9,894 bases of DNA from Gemmatimonadota bacterium (lineage in GTDB: Bacteria; Gemmatimonadota; Gemmatimonadetes; Gemmatimonadales; GWC2-71-9), in NCBI GenBank assembly GCA_003220905.1, contig QHTS01000139.1, forward strand, positions 1-9,894. The letters are read 5' to 3'. A program made the translations under genes and the position numbers. The notes beneath the pieces are model-generated. The model did not search any database. It saw only the letters and a program-made list of their open reading frames with translations, and was not told where the DNA came from. Shown in pieces: positions 1 through 6,417 of the stretch (its first letter is position 1; each line of letters starts with the position of its first letter).

Positions 1-521
1 GGGTCGGACCGAAGCAGCCTGCCGCGAGTCACGACGTCGACCCGCTCTACCTCTTCCACGAGGACCACGAGGTGCGGAACGCCCACCGTGCCCAGGGCCG
101 CCTGCCGCTCGCCGGGCGCGGTCGCCAGGCCCGGCACGGGTGCCGGCGAGTGGACCGGCGCGAGGTGCAGCTCGGCGCGCTCGCCATCGGACAGGCAGCG
201 GCTCTCGTACGTGGCGGCGTCCGTCTCGAGGGTCATGTGCTGGGGGTTCGCCAGGCCCAATCGGGCGGCGAGACGCGTGCTGCACAGGGCCGCGTTCCCG
301 CACATCGCGGCGCGCGAACCGTCCGAGTTGAAGTAGACCATGCGAACGGCGTCCGACCCCCCTCCGGTCCCCGGTCCCGATCCGGGGCCGACGAACACGA
401 GCCCGTCGGCGCCGACGCCGGTGCCGCGCGCGCACACCGCCCTGATATCGTCGACGGACCATTCGGCCGGCGTCGTGTGGCGCCCGTCGACCATGACGAA
501 GTCGTTGCCCGACCCCGTCAT
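1..521 (-). CDS. dapF: Diaminopimelate epimerase, N-terminal part (cut by left edge)
   Basis: DapF converts LL- to meso-diaminopimelate in the cytoplasm, the last shared step towards lysine and peptidoglycan cross-links. About 173 codons are present of a family length near 280. Visible: the N-terminal signature TGSGNDFVMVDGR just after the start, GTGVGADGLVFVGP, FNSDGSRAAMCGNAA with the first catalytic cysteine of the proton-shuttling pair, and GVPHLVVLVEEVE near the cut. The second catalytic cysteine lies outside the window. The only standard start codon in the right place is ATG at 519-521, but that removes the 4-6 residues that usually precede KMTG. The frame upstream reads T-I-Y-K-M, so a non-standard start (for example ACG at 531-533) or a mutated ATG is possible. 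It follows the GT2 gene, whose stop is at 542-544, and is probably co-transcribed with it. Identity is very sure; the start is not. Confidence 0.93.
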   Translation of the reverse strand, partial: MTGSGNDFVMVDGRHTTPAEWSVDDIRAVCARGTGVGADGLVFVGPGSGPGTGGGSDAVRMVYFNSDGSRAAMCGNAALCSTRLAARLGLANPQHMTLETDAATYESRCLSDGERAELHLAPVHSPAPVPGLATAPGERQAALGTVGVPHLVVLVEEVERVDVVTRGRLLRSD

Positions 522-541
522 CTTGTAGATCGTGGTCCCGA

Positions 542-1264
542 CTAGATGCGGCCGAACCAGGCCATCAGCCTGAGCCGGGGGACCATCCACACGGCTTCCC
601 GGACGATTCCCTGGTTCATCTTGCTTTGCCCCTCGGTTCGGTCGACGAACACGATCGGGATTTCCCTCAGGGTGAACCCTTTGCGCCATGCCCTCACGCT
701 CATTTCGATTTGAAACGCGTACCCGTTGGACCGCACCCGCTCCAGGTCGATCGCCTCGAGCACGTGCCTGCGAAAGCACTTGAACCCTCCCGTCAGGTCC
801 CAGATCCGCAGGCCCGTGATCCAGCGGGCGTAGATATTGGCACAATATGATAGCAACAAGCGCCCCATGGGCCAGTTGACGACTGTCACCCTCCCGTTCA
901 GGTAGCGCGAGCCGAGCACCAGATCGGCCTGGACCACGGCCTTGAGAAAGTCCTTTAAGTGGGCTGGATCGTGGGAGAAATCAGCATCCATCTCGAACAC
1001 GTAGTCATAGCCTCGCCCGAGAGCCCACTTGAAGCCGGTGATGTAAGCCGTTCCAAGGCCGAGCTTTGCTTCCCGGTGCAGCACGTGAAGGCGGGGCTCC
1101 TTCGCGGCCAGCGCGTCGGCCAGCTGGCCGGTGCCGTCCGGGGATTTGTCATCCACCACCAGGATCTCGAGCCGAGCGTCTTGCGAAAGTACTTGAGGGA
1201 CGAGACTCGAGAGGTTCCCGGCCTCGTTGTAGGTGGGGATCACAACCAGCGCTCGCTCACCCAT
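542..1264 (-). CDS. Soluble polyprenyl-phosphate glycosyltransferase, DPM1-like GT2
   Basis: A family 2 glycosyltransferase of the dolichol-phosphate mannose synthase type. Such enzymes transfer a sugar from a nucleotide donor to a polyprenyl phosphate on the cytoplasmic face of the membrane. At 240 residues it matches the short catalytic form without C-terminal membrane helices. Motifs: VIPTYNE (8-14), VVDDKSPDGT (36-45), the metal/donor site DADFSHDP (93-100), GSRY (118-121) and RTEGQSKM (209-216). The frame is open to 1351, but the conserved N-terminus begins at ATG 1262-1264, which overlaps the end of the YfhO gene by 8 bases; the extra 29 residues are arginine/proline-rich shadow. No Shine-Dalgarno is evident, so coupled translation is likely. 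About a quarter of codons in the first half end in A or T, clearly more than in neighbouring genes. The sugar is unknown: mannose is the family default, but glucose or GlcNAc are possible. Confidence 0.9.
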   Translation of the reverse strand: MGERALVVIPTYNEAGNLSSLVPQVLSQDARLEILVVDDKSPDGTGQLADALAAKEPRLHVLHREAKLGLGTAYITGFKWALGRGYDYVFEMDADFSHDPAHLKDFLKAVVQADLVLGSRYLNGRVTVVNWPMGRLLLSYCANIYARWITGLRIWDLTGGFKCFRRHVLEAIDLERVRSNGYAFQIEMSVRAWRKGFTLREIPIVFVDRTEGQSKMNQGIVREAVWMVPRLRLMAWFGRI

Positions 1265-3617
1265 GTCGGGCGCGCGACGGGACAAGGGCGGCGAGCAGCG
1301 CGGCCAGGAGCGCGGTGAGGGATGCGATGCTGATCGTCCTGCCCGTCTCATACAGCTTCGAGCGGAACGCGAGCTCCACGACCTTGGCCCCTGCCGGTAG
1401 CGCGACCGTGATCAGGCTGTAGTCACCCCGCAGCACCTGCGCCGGCCGGCCGTCGACTGTGGCCTGCCAGTCGGGGTACCAGTTCTCGGCGATCAGCAGG
1501 TAGCCCGGTTGCGGAGGCACGGGGTTGAGCGTCACGGTCATCCGTCCAGGCTGCCATGCGGTCACGGCGGCGCGCGACGGGCTGGGCACGGGCATCTGCT
1601 TCAGCGGCTCCGGCGTAACCGGCTGATCGTTGGTGAAGAGAACGATCCTTGAGAAGTCCATACGCGGATCGACGAGGGTCGGGATGATCGTCGCCGAGTC
1701 GGTCTTGATGGCGCCCGATACAATGCGGGCGTACGGCGCCGGGGCCACTCGCTCGAACAGCGTTGCCACGGCGCCGGTCGACGTTCGCACCGAATCCAGT
1801 ACGCGGCGGAATCCCGGGATCGAGTCGACGGTGCGCGTGTCCGCACGCAGGATCACGTAGCGCACCGCCCAGAGATCCCAGAGCGACAGGACGCCGAGGT
1901 TTCTCCAGGAATTCTCGCGATCCCACAACTCGTCGTAGTAACGCAGCTCGTTGCCGTGGTAGCCGAACGTCTGGGGGATGTCGAAGGTCATCAAGGCGGA
2001 CCCCGGATAAGCCTCTCCCGCTACGGTTGGCGGCGTGAGGACGCGATAGGGCACCGGCGTCGCCGCGACGCGGTCGATCAGCGGGTCTCGCTCGTATGGC
2101 TTGGTGTAGCCCCAGAACTGGCGCGCGTTGAGCCACAGGTCGGTCCCGACGATGAGGATGAGCGCCAGTGCGCCTAGCCGCGGCGTCAGCCGGACCTGTC
2201 CCGGACCGAGCACGGCGGCTGTGGCCGCAAGAGCGAGTCCGCTCGTCACCGCACCCCACAGGATCGCGGACTGGTCGGCGCCCGCGGCCGCCGCCCTCTC
2301 GGCGGCGAGCGCCTCGGCGATGTGGCCGAACACGCCCGTGACCCCGAGCAGGGCCACGATCCCGCCGAGGATCAGCGCCGGTGCCATCACGCGTCTGCCT
2401 TCTCCCTTGAGGGCGCGTTCCACACCCAGCCCTGCGAACATGGCGGTCACGAGGGCGACCACGTAAAACGCCATCCCCGGGGCCCGGGTCTTCTTGACCA
2501 GCGGCATGACCGCCCACCAGAGCTTGAAGAACGGCGTGCCGGCCCCGAGGCTGATCAGCAGGAAGAGGATCCCGATGCCGCCCACCCACAGGATCTGCCG
2601 CCGGCGCTCTCGTACCGTCGCGCCCAGCGCGGCGAGCACGACCACGGGCAGGCCGAGGTACTCCGAGTGCAGCTTGAGAGAGTTCGATCCCCAGTATGTC
2701 CCCGCCGGAGTCGAGCCAACAAAGCTCTTGAGGAAGAACTCCGGGACGTGGTTCCACGGGATCGCGAACGAGGTGGAGCCTTCAAAACCGTGGTAGCCCT
2801 GGGCGCGCGGGGAGAACGGGATGTACTCGAAGAACGGCAGGATCTGAATCGCGGCGACGCCGAAGCCGATCAGCACGGCCGCGAGCGCCAGCCCGAGTCG
2901 CAGCACGCGCTCCCCTCCCCCGCTGTCCCCCGCCTCCTCGAACGTGAGGTAGAGCGCGAACAATCCGGCGGCAATGAGCGAGTAGTACGCCAGCTGGAAG
3001 TGGCCGAGCAGCGTCAGCGCGGTCGCTGTGGCGAGCAGCACGTAGCCGGTCCAGCGGCGCTCGCGCAGCGCGAGCACGAGCGCGAGCAGCATCAGCGGCA
3101 GCATCGCGGACGCGAACAGCTTGCCGTCGTGTCCCGGTGACGGATACGACGCGATCAAGCCGGTGAGCTCGTAGGCAAGCCCTCCGATGACCGATCCGAT
3201 CCACGCGACCTGCAGGCGCCGCAACAGCAGGTACGTAAACAAACCGGCGAAGATGTAATGCAGGAGGAAACTCAAGTTGCTGGCGGTCGTGACCGGGACG
3301 ATAAATCGCAGCAGCCAGGTGGGATAGAACATGTCCCCGCTGCCCGCGGCCACGAACGGCATCCCGCCAAACAGCTCGGGATTCCAAAGCGGCAGGCGCC
3401 CGGTCCGCTTGAACCACTCGGCGCTCCAGGCGTGGAACGGCAGGCCGGCCAGGTATTGATCGCTCCACGGGCTCGCGAGCCACATCCCCGCGAGCATGGG
3501 AAGGGACAGCAGCAACGGCCACAGGCTGAGCGCGGCGGTCGCGATCAGCGTGGGGCGATGCGGTTCGTAGGCGGAGGGGGACGGGGCCACGGGGGTCGAG
3601 GGCTCAGGATGACTCAC
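1257..3617 (-). CDS. YfhO-family multi-pass membrane protein (GT-C-like glycosyltransferase)
   Basis: A 786-residue polytopic membrane protein of the YfhO family. YfhO proteins are GT-C-fold enzymes; in Bacillus/Listeria-type systems they transfer a sugar from a polyprenyl-phosphate carrier to a surface polymer outside the cytoplasm. Visible: a first membrane segment around 24-50, the early loop SDQ (52-54) with conserved acidic residue, LPLWNPELFGGMPF (75-88), then FYPT and SPGHDGKLFASAMLPL (160-175), many hydrophobic helices to about 530, and a soluble C-terminal part with the family-typical ENWYPDW...VDG and LPAGAKVVELAF before a final helix. The start is GTG 3615-3617: it overlaps the upstream stop by 4 bases (GTGA) and has AGGAG eight bases before it. 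The frame is open to 3902, but the added residues are Arg/Pro-rich and lie inside the upstream gene. The adjacent DPM-like GT2 is the plausible supplier of its lipid-linked sugar (inference). Confidence 0.88.
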   Translation of the reverse strand: MSHPEPSTPVAPSPSAYEPHRPTLIATAALSLWPLLLSLPMLAGMWLASPWSDQYLAGLPFHAWSAEWFKRTGRLPLWNPELFGGMPFVAAGSGDMFYPTWLLRFIVPVTTASNLSFLLHYIFAGLFTYLLLRRLQVAWIGSVIGGLAYELTGLIASYPSPGHDGKLFASAMLPLMLLALVLALRERRWTGYVLLATATALTLLGHFQLAYYSLIAAGLFALYLTFEEAGDSGGGERVLRLGLALAAVLIGFGVAAIQILPFFEYIPFSPRAQGYHGFEGSTSFAIPWNHVPEFFLKSFVGSTPAGTYWGSNSLKLHSEYLGLPVVVLAALGATVRERRRQILWVGGIGILFLLISLGAGTPFFKLWWAVMPLVKKTRAPGMAFYVVALVTAMFAGLGVERALKGEGRRVMAPALILGGIVALLGVTGVFGHIAEALAAERAAAAGADQSAILWGAVTSGLALAATAAVLGPGQVRLTPRLGALALILIVGTDLWLNARQFWGYTKPYERDPLIDRVAATPVPYRVLTPPTVAGEAYPGSALMTFDIPQTFGYHGNELRYYDELWDRENSWRNLGVLSLWDLWAVRYVILRADTRTVDSIPGFRRVLDSVRTSTGAVATLFERVAPAPYARIVSGAIKTDSATIIPTLVDPRMDFSRIVLFTNDQPVTPEPLKQMPVPSPSRAAVTAWQPGRMTVTLNPVPPQPGYLLIAENWYPDWQATVDGRPAQVLRGDYSLITVALPAGAKVVELAFRSKLYETGRTISIASLTALLAALLAALVPSRARHG

Positions 3618-4528
3618 TGGACGGACTCCTGTGGACGGTGCCGGAGCGGGAGCGTCAGCAACGCGGCCGCCGCCTCCGTCAGTGTGAGCAGCACGCGTGA
3701 TGCGACGCTCACGGCCACCGCGCCGCCGCTCCCCAAGAACGGCGCGAGCAGCCCGACGAGCACCAGCTCGCGGACCCCTACCCCGCCGGGTGCAAATAGG
3801 GCCAGCAGGCCGAGAATGTAGCCCAGCGTGAACGCGCCGATAGCTGTGGTGAGCGGGAGGGGGAGGGGGGCGTCGTGGATGAGCCCCCGCGCGAGCATCC
3901 ACAGCGCCCCTCCGTACGTGCCCCAGCTGAGCACCGTGAGGATGGTGCCGGCGAGGACAGCCGACGGGGCGAGCGGCTCAAGGGGGGCAACGGCATTCAC
4001 CAAGCGGCCCAGCCAGCGAGCGGTGGGGCGCCAGACGAGCACCAGGATGGTGGCCACGGCGGCGAGTCCCGCGAGCGCGAGACGGAGCGGTGGTGCGCTC
4101 TGCGGGGTCACGGCCGCGACTACCGCCACCCCGCTGCCGAGGGACACGGCCTGGATCACGAAGGCGGATGCCGCGGCCGGGCCCGGCTCGACGCCGGCCC
4201 GCTGGGCCAGCACCACCAGGCCGGCCACGCTCCACACCTTCCCCGGGACGTAGCGCCCGAGGTTGGCGACGCTCCACGTGCGGGCCGCCGGGCCGAACGC
4301 GAGTCGCTGCCCCCAGCCTGCCAGGATGCGGCGCCAGGACTCGATCTGCATCGCGTAGGTCAGGAACACCAGGACGACGGATCCCGCGATCCACCCCGGG
4401 GCGATCGCGAGCGCGACGTGGAGCGAGCGAAACTCCGACCAGTTCCGTGCGATCGACCGGCCCACGAAGGCCACGACCGCCAGTGTGACGAGGCCCTGGA
4501 CCGCCCAGAGCCAGCGTCGGGCGATCAA
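3614..4528 (-). CDS. UPF0104 / LPG-synthase-TM-like integral membrane protein
   Basis: A hydrophobic protein of about 304 residues with some 7-8 predicted membrane segments, resembling the lysylphosphatidylglycerol synthase transmembrane (flippase-like) family. Family-typical motifs: GRYVPGKVW (91-99, TTG numbering) and FAPGGVGVRE (about 245-254), the latter being the common P-G-G-x-G-x-R-E loop. It lacks the cytosolic aminoacyl-transferase domain of MprF, so it is not an LPG synthase itself. Stand-alone members often sit in glycan or lipid clusters, and several are thought to handle lipids or lipid-linked substrates; the substrate here is unknown. Two starts are possible: TTG 4526-4528, overlapping the methyltransferase stop by 4 bases (TTGA) in the same style as the other junctions, or ATG 4568-4570, overlapping by 46 bases with a non-hydrophobic leader. 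Neither has a clear Shine-Dalgarno. I prefer TTG. Its stop overlaps the YfhO start. Confidence 0.85.
   Translation of the reverse strand: MIARRWLWAVQGLVTLAVVAFVGRSIARNWSEFRSLHVALAIAPGWIAGSVVLVFLTYAMQIESWRRILAGWGQRLAFGPAARTWSVANLGRYVPGKVWSVAGLVVLAQRAGVEPGPAAASAFVIQAVSLGSGVAVVAAVTPQSAPPLRLALAGLAAVATILVLVWRPTARWLGRLVNAVAPLEPLAPSAVLAGTILTVLSWGTYGGALWMLARGLIHDAPLPLPLTTAIGAFTLGYILGLLALFAPGGVGVRELVLVGLLAPFLGSGGAVAVSVASRVLLTLTEAAAALLTLPLRHRPQESVQ
3626..3630 (-). promoter_or_regulatory. Shine-Dalgarno AGGAG for the YfhO gene
   Basis: The minus strand reads AGGAG followed by eight bases and GTG (3615-3617). It lies inside the last codons of the upstream membrane-protein gene. It is the clearest ribosome-binding site in the window and decides the YfhO start in favour of GTG 3617 over the longer open frame. 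Confidence 0.7.
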
Positions 4529-5157
4529 GTCTTCACGAACTTGTAGGCGACCGACCGCGCGAGGAGCCATGGCGCGGGGATGGGAGGGTAGAAGTAGGTG
4601 CCGCCCCAGTCCGCGAGCCGAAAGCCGTTCATCTCTCCGAGACGCGTAATGGTCTGTCGGGTCCAGCTGTAGATGTGCCCCTGGCGGTCCGGCACGCGGA
4701 GGAGATTCCAGACGATCTCCTTGACGTGGTAAGGATTGGGGACTGAGACGACCCAGACGCCGCCGGGCCGCAGCACGCGGTGGATGTCGCCGGCGGTGTT
4801 GTACGCGGTGGGGGTGTGCTCCAAGACCTCGATCATGAAGACGTAGTCGAACGAGGCGTCGGGGAACGGGAGCCCGGCAGTAATGTCATGGATCAGGATC
4901 TGGGGTGCGGCGAACTCCGGCGCGATGTCGAGCCCCTGATACTTCACGTCGCTCGGCAGATACTTCCGCAGGTCCCCGTTGCGAGATCCGATGTCCAGCA
5001 CGGCACTCCCCGGGCGGACCTGCGCGAGCTTGGTCGCCTTGCGGAAGCGCATCCGCTCTTCGCCGGCGTTCCGCCAGTTGTAGCGTTCGCGATAGAAATC
5101 GGTGAGCTCGGGTGACGACGGCGCGATCGGAGTGTGCATGGGCTCGAAAAATACCAT
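4525..5157 (-). CDS. Class I SAM-dependent methyltransferase
   Basis: A 210-residue (or 204-residue) cytoplasmic methyltransferase with a Rossmann-type SAM fold. Motif I is VLDIGSRNGDL (53-63), the acidic residue after strand 2 is in GLDIAPE (75-81), then LPFPDASFDYVFMIEVLEH (96-114) and the post-motif LRPGGVWVVSVPNP (129-142). This matches the Methyltransf_11/UbiE-like superfamily common in surface-polysaccharide clusters. The acceptor cannot be read from the sequence; a sugar or lipid-linked intermediate is suggested only by context. Starts: ATG 5155-5157, or ATG 5137-5139 six codons later; neither has a strong Shine-Dalgarno, and the shorter form would fit if transcription begins near the T-rich stretch at 5149-5154. 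It is the first gene of the minus-strand run and is divergent from the GT4 gene. Confidence 0.9.
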   Translation of the reverse strand: MVFFEPMHTPIAPSSPELTDFYRERYNWRNAGEERMRFRKATKLAQVRPGSAVLDIGSRNGDLRKYLPSDVKYQGLDIAPEFAAPQILIHDITAGLPFPDASFDYVFMIEVLEHTPTAYNTAGDIHRVLRPGGVWVVSVPNPYHVKEIVWNLLRVPDRQGHIYSWTRQTITRLGEMNGFRLADWGGTYFYPPIPAPWLLARSVAYKFVKT

Positions 5158-5198
5158 GCCCGGAAACCCCGGGAAAGTCGTAACTTTGTGAAGCTGCC
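5140..5198. promoter_or_regulatory. Divergent intergenic/promoter region
   Basis: The gap between the divergent methyltransferase and GT4 genes must carry promoters for both, unless they are read from elsewhere. It is richer in A/T than its surroundings. Seen: on the minus strand TATTTT (about 5148-5153) with a poor TTTCCC-type -35 seventeen bases upstream; on the plus strand TAACTT (about 5181-5186) without a convincing -35; and a small inverted repeat CCCGG-AAACC-CCGGG at 5159-5173 between them. No good -24/-12 sigma-54 pattern is visible. The promoter placement is weak; the regional call rests mostly on gene orientation. Confidence 0.35.
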
Positions 5199-6383
5199 AT
5201 GCGCATCCTCCACGTAGTCACCGCTTTCCCACGCACGCCGGACGATGTGATCGTACCGTGGCTCGTGGAGCTGCTCAAGCGGCTCCAGGCGGCGGGGCAC
5301 GAGGTGGAAGTGTTCACGTCGTCGTACCGGGGCGCGCCCGATCAGGTGTTCGCCGGGATCACCGTGCATCGGTTCCGGTACTTTCCGCGCCGCTGGGAGA
5401 GCCTCACGCACGAGGAAGCGGCGCCAGACCGGATGAAACGCTCCCTGCTGTTCCGGCTCATGCCGGCCTGCTTCGTGGTCGCCGGCATGGCGGCGGTCTG
5501 GCGGCTGTGCCGTCGGACCCGCTACGACGTCATCCACGTACACTGGCCGCTGCCGCTGGCGCTGTTCGGATGGGCGGCGCAGCGCGCGCGTCCCGCGCGG
5601 CTGGTGACGACGTTCTACGGCGTGGAGCTGCGGTGGGTGAAGCGTGCCCTGCCCTTCCTCAAGGGCTTTCTGGCATGGGCGGCGCGACGCTCGGACCGCG
5701 TGGTCGCGATATCCAACTATACCGCAGGCGAGCTGCGGGAGCTCGTCGACGTGCCCATCGAGGTGATTCCGTACACCACGTCTCTTCCCGACGTGGATCA
5801 GGCTCCGGCGGCTCAGGACGGCACCGGTCCGGTGCTGTTCGTGGGCCGGCTGGTGGAGCGCAAAGGCGTGGCGCATCTCATCGAGGCGATCGCCCGATTG
5901 GAGCCCGCGGGGCCGCGGCTCGAGATCGTGGGTGACGGGCCCGAGCGTCCCGGGTTGGAGGCGCTGGCCCAGCGGCTCGGCGTAGCCGGTCGGGTGGTGT
6001 TCCGAGGGAAGATTCCGCCGGAAGAGCTCCAGGCGAGCTACGCGAGAGCCGCGGTCTGCGTCCTGCCGTCGGTGCTCGACGCCCGCGGGGATACGGAAGG
6101 GCTCGGCGTCGTCCTACTGGAGGCGATGAACTACGGGACGCCCGTGATCGCGAGCCGGGTCGGCGGCATTCCGGACATCGTGGAGGACGGCGTGTCGGGG
6201 CTCTTGGTTCCGCCGGGAGACGCGGCGACGCTGGCCGCGGCGGTGCGGCGGCTGCGTGACGACCCTGCCCTGGCCCGCCGGATGGGGGAGGCCGGCCGGC
6301 GCCGGCTGCGCGAGCAGTTCAGGTGGCAGGCGATCGTGCAGCGGTGGCTCGACTTGTATGCGGCGGTGATTACGCGACCGTAG
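5199..6383 (+). CDS. GT4-family glycosyltransferase (GT-B fold)
   Basis: A 394-residue cytoplasmic or membrane-associated glycosyltransferase that uses a nucleotide sugar to extend a glycan or lipid-linked acceptor. The N-terminal acceptor domain begins MRILHVVTAFPRTPDD, with VIHVHW at 111-116. The C-terminal donor domain shows VGRLVERKG (215-223), EIVGDGPE, and the GT4 E-x7-E pair (E300 and E308) in EGLGVVLLEA, followed by GTPVIASRVGGIPDIV and DGVSGLLVPPGD. The length is complete for the family. ATG 5199-5201 fits the conserved N-terminus; no strong Shine-Dalgarno precedes it. It is the only plus-strand gene, divergent from the methyltransferase run and convergent with the broken GT2. The specific sugar and acceptor cannot be told; surface-polysaccharide synthesis is the contextual guess. 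Confidence 0.93.
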   Translation: MRILHVVTAFPRTPDDVIVPWLVELLKRLQAAGHEVEVFTSSYRGAPDQVFAGITVHRFRYFPRRWESLTHEEAAPDRMKRSLLFRLMPACFVVAGMAAVWRLCRRTRYDVIHVHWPLPLALFGWAAQRARPARLVTTFYGVELRWVKRALPFLKGFLAWAARRSDRVVAISNYTAGELRELVDVPIEVIPYTTSLPDVDQAPAAQDGTGPVLFVGRLVERKGVAHLIEAIARLEPAGPRLEIVGDGPERPGLEALAQRLGVAGRVVFRGKIPPEELQASYARAAVCVLPSVLDARGDTEGLGVVLLEAMNYGTPVIASRVGGIPDIVEDGVSGLLVPPGDAATLAAAVRRLRDDPALARRMGEAGRRRLREQFRWQAIVQRWLDLYAAVITRP

Positions 6384-6388
6384 GTCGC
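6374..6388. terminator. Hairpin across the GT4 stop codon, possible weak terminator
   Basis: A perfect 6-base inverted repeat, GCGACC-GTA-GGTCGC, spans the GT4 stop codon (6381-6383) and lies between two convergent genes whose ends are only 34 bases apart. No run of T follows on either strand, so intrinsic termination is doubtful; the position is the main argument. Confidence 0.25.
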
Positions 6389-6417
6389 TTCGAGCCGGGC
6401 TTGCCCTGCGATCGCCC

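Noticed and set aside
1265..1351. 29-residue extension of the DPM-like GT2
   Set aside because: It is Arg/Ser/Pro-rich shadow of the YfhO 3' end; the family N-terminus begins at ATG 1264.
3618..3902. Upstream open frame that would add 95 residues to the YfhO protein
   Set aside because: It is Arg/Pro/Ala-rich, lies wholly inside the UPF0104 gene, and the GTG at 3617 has a good Shine-Dalgarno and a 4-base overlap.
5140..5198. Sigma-54 (-24/-12) promoter near the GT4/methyltransferase start
   Set aside because: A TGGCAG occurs at the minus-strand entry, but no GC at the -12 position with proper spacing follows.
4944..5876. 310-codon minus-strand open frame across the GT4 gene and the divergent gap
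   Set aside because: Antisense to a clear GT4 with the E-x7-E motif and out of frame with the methyltransferase; composition is shadow-like.
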